DNA from: CAXMQZ01 sp963707075
GTDB taxonomy: Bacteria; Acidobacteriota; Thermoanaerobaculia; Multivoradales; JAHEKO01
Reading direction: 5' to 3'
Assembly (NCBI GenBank): GCA_963707075.1
Contig: CAVPOX010000015.1
Span: 744,001 to 808,000 of the forward strand
DNA length: 64,000 nucleotides
Positions 33,374 to 44,049 of the stretch are shown piece by piece. The stretch's first letter is position 1, and every line of letters begins with the position of its first letter. The notes under the pieces are model-generated. The model did not search any database and had not been told where the DNA came from. It was given only the letters and a program-made list of their open reading frames with translations. Made by a program: the position numbers and the translations under genes.

Positions 33374-34342
33374 ATGGAGGCACCACGATCGGGGAAGACG
33401 AGCTCGGCCTTCTGGCGCGACTCGAGGCGACTCCTGGCCATCCTCATCCTGGTCGGTGTGCGGTGCGGCCATCGCGGTCTGGATCCTCGCCCGCGGCGAC
33501 CTCGTCGGCGCCGATGCGCGCGCCTACTGGGGTGGCGTGCGCCTGTGGCTCGGCGGAGGAGATCCACTCGACCCGCCGCCGCCCTACCTGCCCTACGTCT
33601 ACTGGCCCTGGTCGCTGCCGCATCTTCGTGCCCTGGGCGGCCCTTCCCTGGGAGACGGCCTGGTTCATCTATCGCGTCTTCAACGTCCTGCTCTTCGCCT
33701 GGAGCGCTGGCGTGGGCCTATCGCCAGCGACCCGCTGGCCACGGCGCGTCCTGGTGCTGCTCGTCACACCAGCCCTCGCCGCCACGCTCGATACCGGCAA
33801 CATCACCTTCCTCTGCGCGATGGGCATCTGGGCCGCGCACTTCGTCTCGCCCCGCATCGGCGGCATTCATGTGGGCCCTCGCGGCAGCCCTGAAATGGTT
33901 CCCGGCCCTGCTCTTCCTGGTCCTGCCAGCCACGCACGCGCCTGTGGGGCGTCGCGTGGGCAGCCCTGTTCGGGGTGCTGACGCTGGCGGTCTGGCCGAT
34001 CGGCCAGCCGCCAGCTGGACCTGGTCATCAACTTCCCACGACCACTGCGTATCGACTACGTGCTGCTGATCTGGGCCGCCGTGCCGTGGTTGTGGGCCCA
34101 TCCGCGCTGGTTCGAAGTGCGCACCTGGGCCAGCGTCAATTCGGCGAGGCCCGCGCCGAGCGCAGGCCGGCATGCGTCGCTGGTGGCGACTCGCCGCAGC
34201 GGCTGCCACAACCGGCGGCTGGCCCCGTCGAGGGCCTGCGGCAGTCAGCCCCTGCGGGCTCGCAGCAGGCGCCTCAGCCGAGCCGGTCAGGCTCACGTCG
34301 TGCTGCCGGCCGCGGAGAGTCCAGTACGGACTCACGAGCTAG
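33374..34342 (+). CDS. GT87/DUF2029-like integral membrane glycosyltransferase (frameshifted)
   Basis: About 320 residues and strongly hydrophobic. An N-terminal helix (RRLLAILILVGVCG) is followed by the loop GADARAYWGGVRLWLGGGDPL. That loop contains the Asp and ends in the YVYWPW stretch expected of polyprenyl-phosphate-mannose-dependent GT87 enzymes. Later helices include RVLVLLVTPALAATLDTGN and MWALAAALKWFPALLFLVLP. It probably adds mannose to a lipid-linked or envelope acceptor. ATG 33365 is an in-frame alternative start. Its stop overlaps the lhr stop in the same CTAG. Confidence 0.7.
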
Positions 34343-37300
34343 CCGGCACTGAAGCACCAGAGCTGGCTCAGTCGGAGCGAGGCAGTGTCACGGGTCTGGG
34401 CCGCCGGAAGGCCATCGATGCGTTCGATCTGGAGCCGCCGCAGCGCGCCCATCCTCGATCAGTCGGCGCAGCGCAGCGACCGCCCGCAGGGCCACGTCCG
34501 TCCGATCGAAGGGTGCGTACGTCAGCAGCGAACGCCCGCCCCGCTCCAGGTACAGCACGACCTCGCCGTCGTGGAGCACCACGTATGCCCCAGCCGAACG
34601 GCTAGCGACTGCGCTTGTGCCGCTGTTCATCGCGTGGCCATGCCAGCGCCGCGCCATAGGGATTGGCCGGATCAGCGGCGGACAAGAGCACGGTCTCTGC
34701 GCCGCTGGTGTGCGCCAGACCGGGCTGTCGACGCAAGGCACGCAGCCGCTCCACGGCGCCGGACGAGGCGAACTGCGCACCGCCGGCGCCCTCGACGAAG
34801 TAGCCGCGTCGCACGCGACCACGTTCCTCCATCTCGCGATAGACCGGGTAGACGGCCCCGAAGCCGCCCGACGACGCCCTCGGCCGCGACCGCGTCACGG
34901 GTGACCACGCCGTGCCGCTCCAGCAGCGAGGCCGCGAGGGCCGCGCGCTGCTCGGTCGCCGTGGGCTCGCCGGCCATCGGCCAGCACGGCCGTGACACGC
35001 ACCGCGTCGCTGACCAGCGACCAACGCCCGGCGGCCTCCGGGGGACCCATACGCGACCCGGCGACCAGGGCGGGCTCGCGGCGTACGACGGCGCTGCCGC
35101 TTGCGTGGCCAGCGCAACGCCCGCAGCGGCGCGAACGTGTCGTTGGTGACCTTCCGGTCCAGACCAGGTCCCACAAGCGCGTCGAGCATCTCGCGCTCGT
35201 GTGGGGCGGCGCTGGCCGGCTGCCGCTGCGCTCGTGAACGCCGCGGCCAGCAGCTCGCGATGGAACGAGGCCCCACGGTCGGCCAGTGCGCCCAGCAGTG
35301 CCTGGTGCAACCAGCCGAGCGTGAACGTCCTCTGTACGCCGTCCTCGTCGGGCGACACCGGACGCATCCGGCAGCAGCAGGCTCAGTCGGTCCGGGCGAT
35401 AGAGCGCGACCCTGCCGTCGTCCTGGCCCGAGGCTCCCGGCCCCGACCCAGATGACCTCCCCGGCCGAGCCAAGCTCGTCGAGCATCTGCGGGCGAGTAG
35501 CCGCGCACACGTGCAGGCAGGATGTCACGCTCCAGGGTGCTGGCCGGGAGCGCCAGGCCCTCGAGCTGGGCGATGACCTCGGCGAGTCGCTCGATACCGA
35601 CCGGGCGACCGTCCGACGCCGTGCCAGGCCGGCAGGAAACGCGCCAGCGTGGTCGGCTCGACCGGCTCGATCTCGCGGCGCAGCCGCGCCAGCGAGCGGC
35701 GCCGGAGGAGTCGCAGGACCTCGGGATCGCACCATTCGCGCTCGACGCCGCCGGGCCGGAACTCGCCACGCAGGATGGTGCCTTCCGCCATGAGCTGCTC
35801 GAGCGACCGTCTCGACGACATCGCGCGGCAGCTGCCAGCGCTCGGCTGGATCATGCGGTCAGGAACGGCCCATGACTGCGGGCCCAGCGAGGCAGCAGCG
35901 AACGCAGCGCGTCCTCGCTCGCACCAGGAACTCCTCGCGCTACACCGATCGGCGGGGACAGCGCCGACGGCATCCCGGTAGCGGCCGCTGTCCTCGCCCG
36001 CGATCCAGCGTTCCTCGCCGGCGATTCGAACGCTGACGACGCGACGGTCGGCCACGAGGGCCTCGAGCCACTCGCCCGCGGCCCGTTCACGTGAACGAGC
36101 ATCGCTGCCACGAACGCGAGCAGCGACTTCGTCGCGTGCTCAGGTCGCCGACCGTCGCAACAGGTCGTGGACCGCGTCGGCTGAGCCGGCGGCACGTTCC
36201 TCGGTCAGTGCCTGCAGCTCCAGTTCCAGCTCGTCGAGCGCATCGCCATCGAGCAGTTCACGCAGCTGCTCCGCGCCCAGCAGCTCGCGCAGCAGGTCGC
36301 GATCGAGCGCCAGCGCCTGCGCGCGACGATCGAGCAGCGGCGCGTCGCCCTCGTACATGTAGGTGGCGATGTAGTCGAACAACAGCGACGACGCGAAGGG
36401 CGAGGCGCGGGATGTCTCGACGCTGACGACGCGGATCTCGCGTCGCTCGATGCCGCCCAGGATGTCGCGCAGCGCCGGCAGGTCGAAGACGTCACTGAGG
36501 ATCTCGCGGTAGGTCTCGAGGATGATGGGGAACGAGCCGTAGCGGCTGGCGACCGAGAGCAGCTGGCTGGAGCGCTGACGCATCTGCCACAGCGGTGTGC
36601 GCTGACCAGGCCGGCGTCGCGGCAACAGCAGCGCGCGCGCCGCGTTCTCGCGGAAACGGCTGGCGAAGAGCGCCGAGCTGCCGATGGCCTCGGTGACCAG
36701 CTCCTCGATCTCGCCGGCACCGATGAGGATGGCCGCCTCCGCGACGCCGACGCTGGCGGTGGCCCGCCAGCGACGGCTGGCCGTCATCGGCCTGCGCGCA
36801 CGTCAGGGACGACCGTAGGACGCCGTCGCTCGCCGGTAAACGGATGACGATGCCATCATCGGACCAGATGGGCTGGACCTCGACGCCGAGCGACTCGCGC
36901 AGCGCTAGCCTCGATGGCCAGCGCCCACGGAGCATGGATGCGCGCTCCGAACGGGCGTCAAGCAGGCAGATGCGCCAGTCACCCAACTCGTCCCGGAACC
37001 GCTGCAGCACGATGGTCGTATCGGTCGGCAGCACGCCGGCCACCTCGACGCTCTTCAGTCGAGGTAGCCGAGCACGTTGTCGGCCGCCAGCTCGTCCAGA
37101 TCGTGCTGCTCGCGCAGCCGCTCGAGCGCCTCGCTTCCGACCCGCCTCGCCTGGTGCCCGCCAGCTCGCTGATCTCGCGAGTGAACGCACCCAGGGCACG
37201 ACCCAGCTCGACCGGACGGCCCACGCCATCACCCTTCCAGAAGGGCACCTTGCCAGGCTCGCCCGGCGCCGGCGTGACCAGGACGCGGTCGTGTCTCGAT

Positions 37301-39129
37301 CGACTTCGATGCGCCAGGCGCTGGCACCCAGCAGCACCACCTCACCCTCGCGCGCCTCGTAGACCATCTCTTCGTCCAGCTCGCCCACGCGACGACCGCC
37401 GCCACGCGCGCTCCTGGCGCGCGCCGCGGATGGTCGTCAGCACGGGAGCTGTCGTCAGCGAGGAAGACCGGGAACAGCCCGCGGTCGGGGATGGTGCCGC
37501 CGGAGGTGACGGCGACCATGCGCGCATCGCGCCGTGCCACGACGGTGCCGGCGACGCCGGTCCCAGACCACGCGCGGCTTGAGCTCGGCGAACTCATCGG
37601 CGGGGTACTGGCCGGCCAGCATGCCCAGGGTCGCCTCGAAGGTGTCACGACCGAGCTCGGCGAAGTTCTCGGCCTGGCGCACCAGCGCGAAGAGCTCGTC
37701 CACCGGCCAGGTGCGATCGACGGTCATGGCCACGATCTGCTGGGCCAACACATCGAGCGGGTTGCGCGGCATGACCGTCGGCTCGATGGCGCCCTCGTGC
37801 ATCAGCCGCGTCACGACGGCGGACTCCAGCAGGTCGCCGCGATACTTGGGGAAGATGACGCCGCGCGATGGCTCGCCGACCTGGTGGCCGGCGCGGCCGA
37901 CCCGCTGAAGGCCGCGCGCCACCGACAGCGGCGATTCGACCTGGATGACCAGATCGACCGCACCCATGTCGATACCCAGCTCGAGCGACGAGGTGGCCAC
38001 GATGGCGGGCAGCGACCCCTGCTTGAGCTGCTCCTCGATGATCAGGCGCTGCTCTCGCGCGATCGAGCCGTGGTGGGCGCGTGCCAGGTCCTCGCCGGCC
38101 AGCTCGTTGAGGTTGAGCGCGATGCGCTCGGACAGCCGTCGACTGTTGGTGAAGACGATGGTGCTGCGATGCGCGCGGATCAGCTCGAGCAGGCGCGGGT
38201 AGATCGACGGCCAGATGCTGGTTCGCGTCTCGGGACCTCAGCCATGGGCCCGCCAGGCGCCTCTTCGAGCGGGATGATCTTCGCCGAGCCGGCCCATGTC
38301 CTCGACCGGCACGACGACCTCGAGCTGCAGCTCCTTGCGTACGCCCGACATCGACGATGGTGACCGGACGGGGCTGGGAGCGCCGATCGTCCTGGCCCGG
38401 ATCGAGGCCGGACTGCGCCCACCCAGGTAGGACGCAACCGTCGAGAGCGGTCGCTGGGTGGCCGAGAGGCCGATGCGTTGGGGCGGCTGGCGCGGTCAGC
38501 GTCTCCAGACGCTCCAGCGAGAGCGCCAGGTGCGCACCGCGCTTGGTGCCCGCCAGCGCGTGGATCTCATCGACGATGACCCAGCGCACGCTGCGGAGCG
38601 CCTCCCGCGCCTGCGAGGTCAGGATCAGATAGAGCGACTCGGGCGTCGTGACCAGGATGTCCGGTGGCTTCTTGCCGAAGGCTCGACGCTCCTCTGCCGG
38701 AGTGTCGCCGGTGCGCATGCCCACCCGGACGTCGGACTGGCCCGAGTCCCGAGGCGGTCAGCCGCGAGCCCGATGCCCGCCAGCGGGCGAGCGCAGGTTG
38801 CGATCGACGTCGTGCACCAGCGCTTTGAGCGGCGACACATAGAGCACCCGCAGTCGCTCGAGCGGGTCGCTCGTGGCGTCGGCTTCGGTGAGCAGTCGAT
38901 CGAGACACCACAGGAATGCGGCCAGGGTCTTGCCCGAGCCGGTCGGGGCGCAGATGAGCGTGTGGTCGCCTGCCGCGATGGCCGGCCAGCCCTGTGACTG
39001 TGCGTCGGTCGGGCCCTTCGAAGGACCCCTCGAACCAGGCCGCGCGTGGCCGGTTAGAAGGCGGCGAGCGGGTCCTGGCCTGAGGGTCGGGTGGAGCGCG
39101 GCACGGGAGCGGAATCCTACCATCGCCAT
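34339..39129 (-). CDS. lhr: large Lhr-type DEAD/DEAH helicase (about 1600 residues, heavily frameshifted)
   Basis: ATP-dependent 3'-5' DNA/RNA-DNA helicase of the long Lhr family. ATG 39129 is followed by the typical start PTDAQSQGWPAIAAGDHTL. Motifs are APTGSGKTLAAFLW (I), YVSPLKAL (Ia), WVIVDEIHALAGTKRG (II), TSSLELGIDMGAVDLVIQ (V) and LQRVGRAGHQ (VI). The winged-helix and long C-terminal Lhr-CTD follow, with EERGRVRRGYFVEGAGGAQF near the end. The total span fits the family's 1500-1600 residues. More than ten breaks occur, spread evenly, so this is one intact gene with indel errors and not a string of fragments. It stands alone as a single-gene unit. Confidence 0.92.
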
Positions 39130-39292
39130 GCGTATTTAGTACATCTGTTCGAGATACTGCCCGGCATACGGCGGTCACTCCGACCGAGTGCTTCCCGACA
39201 CCTTGGAGACCGGAGACGCACCCGAAGAGAAACAAAGCTGTCACCGCCTCGGGCCGTCACGCACGGCGGCGTCCCATCTAGCGTGCTGAGCC

Positions 39293-40178
39293 ATGGTCAT
39301 CGATGGCGCCGATGCGTCCGCAGAGTCGGTCCAGCCAGACGTAGATAGCAGTGCTCGTTGGCAGTCGAACCTGCACCTTCACTTCACCGCGGAGTCGGGT
39401 GAAACGCAGGTGCGAGTACACGACGGTAGCGGCCGCCTCTCGGCGACACAGCCCCGCTATCCGGAGGGCAAGTCTGTCTGCTACACCTCGACCGCCTATC
39501 CGCGCGGTGCCGTCGCGAGTGGCGCAGCTCTCAAGGTTCGGATGGACCTGACGGACGCCGGTCACGCCCTCGTCTCCAGCCGCGATCCCACCAGGCTCAA
39601 CCGCAGTCCCGGCCCCGTCACGGTGCTCGACACCAAGCTCACCGTCAGCAACAGCGCCACGCTGGAGTGGCTGCCCCCGGACATATCCGCCGCGCCTGGC
39701 AGTCGAGCCGATATCAGCACCCTGGTGATCCTGGAGGAAGGTGCGAGATTCATCGGCTGGAACGTCGTCTCGCTGCGGCCCTCGGCGCCGGGGGGCCCAC
39801 TGGAAGAGGGCCACGTCAGCCAACAGCTCGAGGTGCGTCGAGCGGGCGAGGTACTCGTCAACGAGCGACACCTGTTCGACCATCCTGAGAGCGGCGATGG
39901 ACTCCGGCTGGGGCCCGCCCGTACTCCTCTGCAACGCAGTACTGGTGGCGGTCCACCCCGATGGCATCGACGCGCTCCTGGTGGAGCAGGTTCGCCGCGC
40001 TCTCGCGAGGGCCGGCGTGCATGCCACTCTACCGAGCGGCTCTCCGGCATTGCTGGTTCGAGTGCTCGCCCCGGGCGCTGATCAAGCACTGGATGCACTC
40101 CGGGCGGTGTGGCGTGTCATCCGCCTGCCGCTCCTCGACCGGCAACCCGATCCGGCGACCGCCGGCCAGGCCATGTGA
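39293..40178 (+). CDS. ureD: UreD-like urease accessory protein, isolated
   Basis: About 295 residues. The UreD core is recognisable throughout: WQSNLHLHFTAESG at the start, then QPRYPEGKSVCYTSTAYPRGAV, LNRSPGPVTVLDTKLTV, ATLEWLPPDISAAPGSRAD, GARFIGWNVVSLRPSA and QQLEVRRAGEVLVNERHLF. The C-terminal half continues in a second frame (ALLVEQVRRALARAGVHATL and ALRAVWRVIRLPLLDRQPD), so one indel lies near 39900. UreD is the scaffold for nickel loading of urease. No ureABC, ureE, ureF or ureG exists elsewhere in this window, so the gene is orphaned or works with distant genes. Confidence 0.85.
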
Positions 40179-40254
40179 TAGGGCGAGTCGGCCAGCCTGG
40201 CGAACGCCTCCTGGTCCCCGTTTCGAGCGTGGATCACCAGTCCGATGTCCATCC
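40175..40254 (-). pseudogene. possible remnant of an ECF sigma factor N-terminus
   Basis: On the minus strand an ATG near 40254 opens DIGLVIHARNGDQEAFARLAD. This looks like the first helix of sigma-70 region 2 (ARxGDxEAF) in ECF sigma factors. The similarity stops after about 25 residues, and the continuation runs antisense through the ureD end with no sigma motifs. It is either a decayed fragment or a chance match. Confidence 0.25.
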
Positions 40255-40524
40255 CCACCACTCGTGGCGCTATGCATCGTTGCTGCGCCGCGACACGGTA
40301 TGGCGCATTCCCAGGCAGAGACCTTCCGCGACGGCATGTGGAAGTGCTCGCGAGGCCGGCGGGCACCATCGTGGCGATGGGTCTACTGCAACGCAGGCCG
40401 ATCGCCGGGGTAGATCGCTTCGCACGCATGAAGCGACTCCACCACGCTGGCCGGGCAACGGTCGCGCAAGGGCCGGGCGTCCCCATCGGTGCACTGTCCT
40501 CACACATCCGGAACCCGAATTGTC

Positions 40525-40538
40525 GATAATCGATGATG
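40525..40538. promoter_or_regulatory. operator-like palindrome, site A (SDR promoter)
   Basis: GATAATCGATGATG lies 24 nt before the SDR start. It shares the ten-base word GATAATCGAT with two sites in the 57 kb divergent promoter. The full palindrome would be GATAATCGATTATC. The AT-rich symmetry in a GC-rich intergenic stretch and the repeated use upstream of catabolic genes suggest a repressor site, probably for the GntR/FCD protein at 54731-55455. The remaining 383 nt of the ureD-SDR spacer hold no other gene that I can support. Confidence 0.6.
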
Positions 40539-40561
40539 TAACGCGTACGCCGGAGAACGAA

Positions 40562-41347
40562 ATGAGCCAACTCGATATCTTCCGCCTCGACGATCGTGTC
40601 GCCCTCGTCGCTGGGGGCGGTGGAGCCATCGGCTCAGCGCTCGCCGTTGGCCTGACCGGAGCCGGGGCCAAGATCGCTGTGACTGGTCGCAACCAGGAGG
40701 CCCTCGACTCCGCCGTCGGCCGGGTCGAAGCCGCCGGCGGTGAAGGCTTTGCGGTCGCGGGTGACATGACTGACCGCGCCTCGGCCGAAGCCGCCATCGC
40801 CAGGATCGTCGACCACTACGGTCGGCTCGACATCGTCGTCAACGCGATCGGTGGCGGGGCTGGCAAGGTGCTCTTCGACGCGCAGGACTATCCCGACGAT
40901 GCCTGGCAGTGGATCATCGACCTCAACGTCACCTCTACCCTGCTGCCGACGCAGTACGCGGTGAAGGCCATGATCGATGGTGGGCACGGCGGCAAGGTGC
41001 TCAACCTGAGCTCGGTCCGCGGCATGCTGGGCATCAATGCCGGCTACTCCGCCTACGTCGCGGCCAAGGGCGCCATCAACTCGCTGACCCGGCAGTGGGC
41101 CACCGAGTGGGCCAAGCACGGCATCAACGTCAACGCTATCTCGCCGACCTTCGTCGACACGCCACAGGTGGCCATGCTGCTCGACGACCCCGAGTTCAAG
41201 AAGTCCGTCGTGTCCCGCATCCCGCTCGCACGTGTCGGACAGACCGACGACCTCATCGGTGCGGCCATCTTTTTCTGCTCGGACGCTTCGTCGTTCGTCA
41301 CCGGCCAGATCCTCGGCATCGACGGCGGACTCACCGCCACCCAATAG
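40562..41347 (+). CDS. short-chain dehydrogenase/reductase
   Basis: 261 residues, intact. The cofactor loop VAGGGGAIGSALAVGL (TGxxxGxG type) is followed by VVNAIGGGAG, catalytic Ser in VLNLSSVRGM and YSAYVAAKGAINS with the YxxxK pair. The C-terminal VTGQILGIDGGLTATQ is standard. The nearest well-known relatives are gluconate 5-dehydrogenase and 3-oxoacyl reductases, so it would oxidise a hydroxyl with NAD(P). It is followed 33 nt later by an MBL hydrolase in the same unit. The start is ATG 40562, and site A lies directly upstream. Confidence 0.92.
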   Translation: MSQLDIFRLDDRVALVAGGGGAIGSALAVGLTGAGAKIAVTGRNQEALDSAVGRVEAAGGEGFAVAGDMTDRASAEAAIARIVDHYGRLDIVVNAIGGGAGKVLFDAQDYPDDAWQWIIDLNVTSTLLPTQYAVKAMIDGGHGGKVLNLSSVRGMLGINAGYSAYVAAKGAINSLTRQWATEWAKHGINVNAISPTFVDTPQVAMLLDDPEFKKSVVSRIPLARVGQTDDLIGAAIFFCSDASSFVTGQILGIDGGLTATQ

Positions 41348-41379
41348 CGCCAACGCTCGTACGCGGGGAGGAGCTCTAC

Positions 41380-42249
41380 ATGGACCCAGCAATGCAACAG
41401 GTCACCCCAAACGTCTTCGCGAACACGAAGATCCGCGGCTGCAATCCCAGCTACGTCGTCACCAGTGACGGCGTGGTCGTGGTCGATACGCCGCAGCTGC
41501 CGACCAAGGCGGTGGCGATGCGCGCGGAAGCCGAGTCACATGGCCCCATCCGCTACGTCATCAATACGGAGCACCACGTCGACCACATCTTCGGCAACTA
41601 CTACTTCAAAGGCATCCCGGTGGTGCACCACAAGGGCGTGGCCGACAACTACATGACCGTGGCGCCGATCCTGGACCCGTTCGCGTACGCCGAAGAAGCG
41701 ATCCCCATGGATGACCCCGAGGGCGCCGCCATCTTCCCCGATCGGGACGTCTACTACGAGGACCCCAACCGCGGCAAGCTGGTGTTCACCGGCGATCTCA
41801 CGCTCTTCGTGGGCGACACGACGTTCCGGCTCATCCACGTGGCTGGCCACACGCCCGGCCAGATCGCGGTGCACGTGCCCGAGGAGGGCGTCGTCTTCAC
41901 CGGGGACACCATCTTCAACGAGTGCCAGACCTGGTTGATGACGTCCGATATCGATGGCTGGCTGGCAGCGCTCGAGACCATCCGCGCGCTCGAATTCGAC
42001 CACCTCATCCCGGGCCACGGCCCCGTCACCGATCGCTCATCGCTCGATGACCAGCGCGCCATCCTGCTGGAGTGGAAGTCTCGTGTGGCGGCAGCGGTGG
42101 CTGAGGGTCTCTCCCGCGAGGAGACGCAAGCCAAGGTCAACCTGAAGGAGCGCTTCCCGGTCGACATCGGTCAGGAGTACATGATGGACTACATCATGGG
42201 TCACAACGCCGGTGCCCTCTGGGACCAGATGGTCGAAGAGAAGGACTGA
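41380..42249 (+). CDS. metallo-beta-lactamase-fold hydrolase
   Basis: 289 residues, intact, with ATG 41380 after GGGGAGGAG. Metal motif INTEHHVDHIFGNYY (HHxDH), then HVAGHTPGQIAVH, VFTGDTIFNECQTW and LIPGHGPVTD. The protein is longer than glyoxalase II, with a C-terminal helical region (EWKSRVAAAVAEGLSREETQ). This resembles quinoprotein-associated or lactonase-type MBL enzymes. Co-transcription with the SDR suggests that it hydrolyses the lactone, thioester or ester made there. This is inference. Confidence 0.88.
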   Translation: MDPAMQQVTPNVFANTKIRGCNPSYVVTSDGVVVVDTPQLPTKAVAMRAEAESHGPIRYVINTEHHVDHIFGNYYFKGIPVVHHKGVADNYMTVAPILDPFAYAEEAIPMDDPEGAAIFPDRDVYYEDPNRGKLVFTGDLTLFVGDTTFRLIHVAGHTPGQIAVHVPEEGVVFTGDTIFNECQTWLMTSDIDGWLAALETIRALEFDHLIPGHGPVTDRSSLDDQRAILLEWKSRVAAAVAEGLSREETQAKVNLKERFPVDIGQEYMMDYIMGHNAGALWDQMVEEKD

Positions 42250-42280
42250 TCACCGACTCCTCCCACTCCGGCCCCAGCGC

Positions 42281-42317
42281 AGACGCCCCGTCGGATACCC
42301 GGCGGGGCGTCTCTTTG
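42281..42317 (+). terminator. intrinsic terminator after the SDR-MBL unit
   Basis: AGACGCCCCG pairs perfectly with CGGGGCGTCT across a 12-nt loop, and CTTTG follows. It lies 31 nt after the MBL stop. A 10-bp GC-rich stem with a short T-tract makes a plausible Rho-independent terminator. Confidence 0.8.
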
Positions 42318-42684
42318 TGTGACGTCGCGTGTGCACTGCTCCCAGTTGGCGTGGTAGCCCTGAGCGGGCAGCTCGATGGTGGCCGCGGGCGGCAGGTCCC
42401 CGTCGAGGATGTCGCCATGCCAGTCCCGGGCGCCATCATCGAGGCCCACCTCGGCGACCAAGGTCAGGCCGTCGCAGCACTCTGGCCGTCCATGACCATC
42501 ACCCGCGTCGCGACGGAGCCATCTGCATGAGTGGTCGAGCGGCTCGGGCGCTGGACCCAGCCGCCAGCGTCGTCATGCATCGACAGCGCAGTAGCCGCTT
42601 GGCCTCGTTGGCTGGTGACATCGCAGCCAAGGGAGAGCGCCCCACCGGCCGAAGTCGATGAGGCGCTGGAGGAGGAGGTCGGAG
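42318..42684. other. unassigned 367-nt stretch
   Basis: No gene is supported here. The most protein-like reading is on the minus strand around 42330-42480. It contains LTLVAEVGLDDGARDWHGD and ELPAQGYHANWEQCTRDV, but it has no clear start, no stop before the terminator and no family match that I recognise. It might be the tail of a frameshifted small gene, since neighbouring genes also suffer indels. Confidence 0.3.
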
Positions 42685-44049
42685 CTACTGTGGTGTGCCG
42701 ACCCAGACGGTGAGCACGTCGCCGCCTGGCTCCCAGAGACAGTCCGTCGTTTCGCAGGCCGCCAGGTCCCGGCCGGCCAGGAGCATCGTGGCCCCGTCCG
42801 TGGCCATCGCCGAGCGGGTGATCGCGGCCGTGTCGATCCCGCTCTCGAATGGTTGCCAGCTCCCGTTCACGAACCGGTAGCTCGGTGCCATCGGATCGGC
42901 GATCTCCGGAGACTCAGGGTCCAGCGCGAGCTCGAACCTGACCGGCCCCGCGGAGTCGGTCACGAACGTTTGAGCCTCCGACGGGCTCTCCCCGAGCTCG
43001 GCGGCAGCTTCCCACGAGAGGCCGTCAGTCGACGTCAGCGCCTCGATCACAAACTCGTCCTCCCCGACCTCACGGAACACGTTCATGACGAAGCCGGAAG
43101 GGGTCCGCGCCAGGAGCTCGACGGCGCCGACGTCAAGGTCGACCTCCTCCCAGGCGGAGCCGTCCTCGGAGCGCCACAGCACCTCGATATCGTCTTCGCC
43201 CTGGTACCAACCTCGGACGAGCCAGATCCCATCGTCGGACTTCACCGCTGGATAGAGGAAGAACGGCACCAGGTCATCACCGGGGGTGAATTCCGGGTGA
43301 TCTTCGGTCACCGGCGCGATCCCGGTCGCATCCCAGGCGACGGCATCAGCCGAGGTCCATATGGTCGGCGTGCCGCGCGGGAACGTCCCGGCCATGTCCT
43401 CGGGCCGGTGGTCCATGCCAACGGCCACGAGCTCGCCGTCGATCACGCTCAGCTCGTGGATGTCGGCGTTCTCCAGTGAGGCGACTTGCCCCCAGGCGAC
43501 ACCATCTGGCGACGTCCAGATCTCAGCAGCCGTCCTGGGTCCGTCGGACCTCGAGTCGCTGAAGTTGGCCTCTCCGACAGCCACGAATCGATCGTCGAAG
43601 GCGACGATCCGCCGCAGGTACTGGCCCACCGGGGTCTGGGACCAGGTCGCCCCGGAGTCGGCCGACGACCACACGATCATGTCATCCGACTCGCCCAAGG
43701 CCGACACGGCGATCGTGGCGTCGAGCTGTGCGATACCGCGCGGTGAGAAGTCCTCCGCTCCGGGGCCGACGGCCTTGAAGGAATAGCTCGGGACCGGTGA
43801 GACGACGTTGGCCGGGTCGCTGTCGTCACGGACATCGAGGACGCCGCTGGCCACGAGGCCGACGATCAGGGCGAGAGCCGCGCCGCCGGCTACGAACTTG
43901 AGTGCACTGAACATGGGGGCGAATCTCCGCTTGGGCGCTTGGGCGGCGACCGAGCGAGCAACGGCGAGCGCATCAACGTGGGGCTCCGGTCCGGCCATCT
44001 GACCGAGCTCGACCGCGACGCGGTCTTCGAACGACCTGTGGTCAGTCAT
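42685..44049 (-). CDS. membrane-anchored anti-sigma-like protein with Asp-box (BNR-like) repeats
   Basis: About 454 residues, intact. A short cytoplasmic N-terminus (FEDRVAVELGQMAG...) is followed by one membrane helix (FVAGGAALALIVGLVASGVL), then a long exported part. That part holds five repeats of the pattern W-x-S-x-D-G-x-x-W: WSSADSGATW, WTSPDGVAW, WTSADAVAW, WRSEDGSAW and TSTDGLSW. These resemble Asp-box turns of beta-propellers. The start overlaps the ECF sigma stop by eight bases, so it is probably the sigma's regulator, with an extracellular sensor. No canonical zinc anti-sigma motif is seen. Confidence 0.75.
   Translation of the reverse strand: MTDHRSFEDRVAVELGQMAGPEPHVDALAVARSVAAQAPKRRFAPMFSALKFVAGGAALALIVGLVASGVLDVRDDSDPANVVSPVPSYSFKAVGPGAEDFSPRGIAQLDATIAVSALGESDDMIVWSSADSGATWSQTPVGQYLRRIVAFDDRFVAVGEANFSDSRSDGPRTAAEIWTSPDGVAWGQVASLENADIHELSVIDGELVAVGMDHRPEDMAGTFPRGTPTIWTSADAVAWDATGIAPVTEDHPEFTPGDDLVPFFLYPAVKSDDGIWLVRGWYQGEDDIEVLWRSEDGSAWEEVDLDVGAVELLARTPSGFVMNVFREVGEDEFVIEALTSTDGLSWEAAAELGESPSEAQTFVTDSAGPVRFELALDPESPEIADPMAPSYRFVNGSWQPFESGIDTAAITRSAMATDGATMLLAGRDLAACETTDCLWEPGGDVLTVWVGTPQ

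Noticed and set aside
34339..39129. Lhr region as several pseudogene fragments
   Set aside because: Helicase and CTD motifs occur once each, in the right order, across a span of normal family length. The breaks are single-base, so I treat it as one gene with read errors.
40109..40561. N-terminal extension of the SDR to 40109
   Set aside because: The extra 150 residues show no conserved motif and cross site A and the ureD end. The Rossmann fold begins normally after ATG 40562.
40909..41379. Extension of the 41380 MBL protein back into the SDR gene
   Set aside because: The upstream part is an out-of-frame shadow of the SDR. ATG 41380 has a strong ribosome-binding site.
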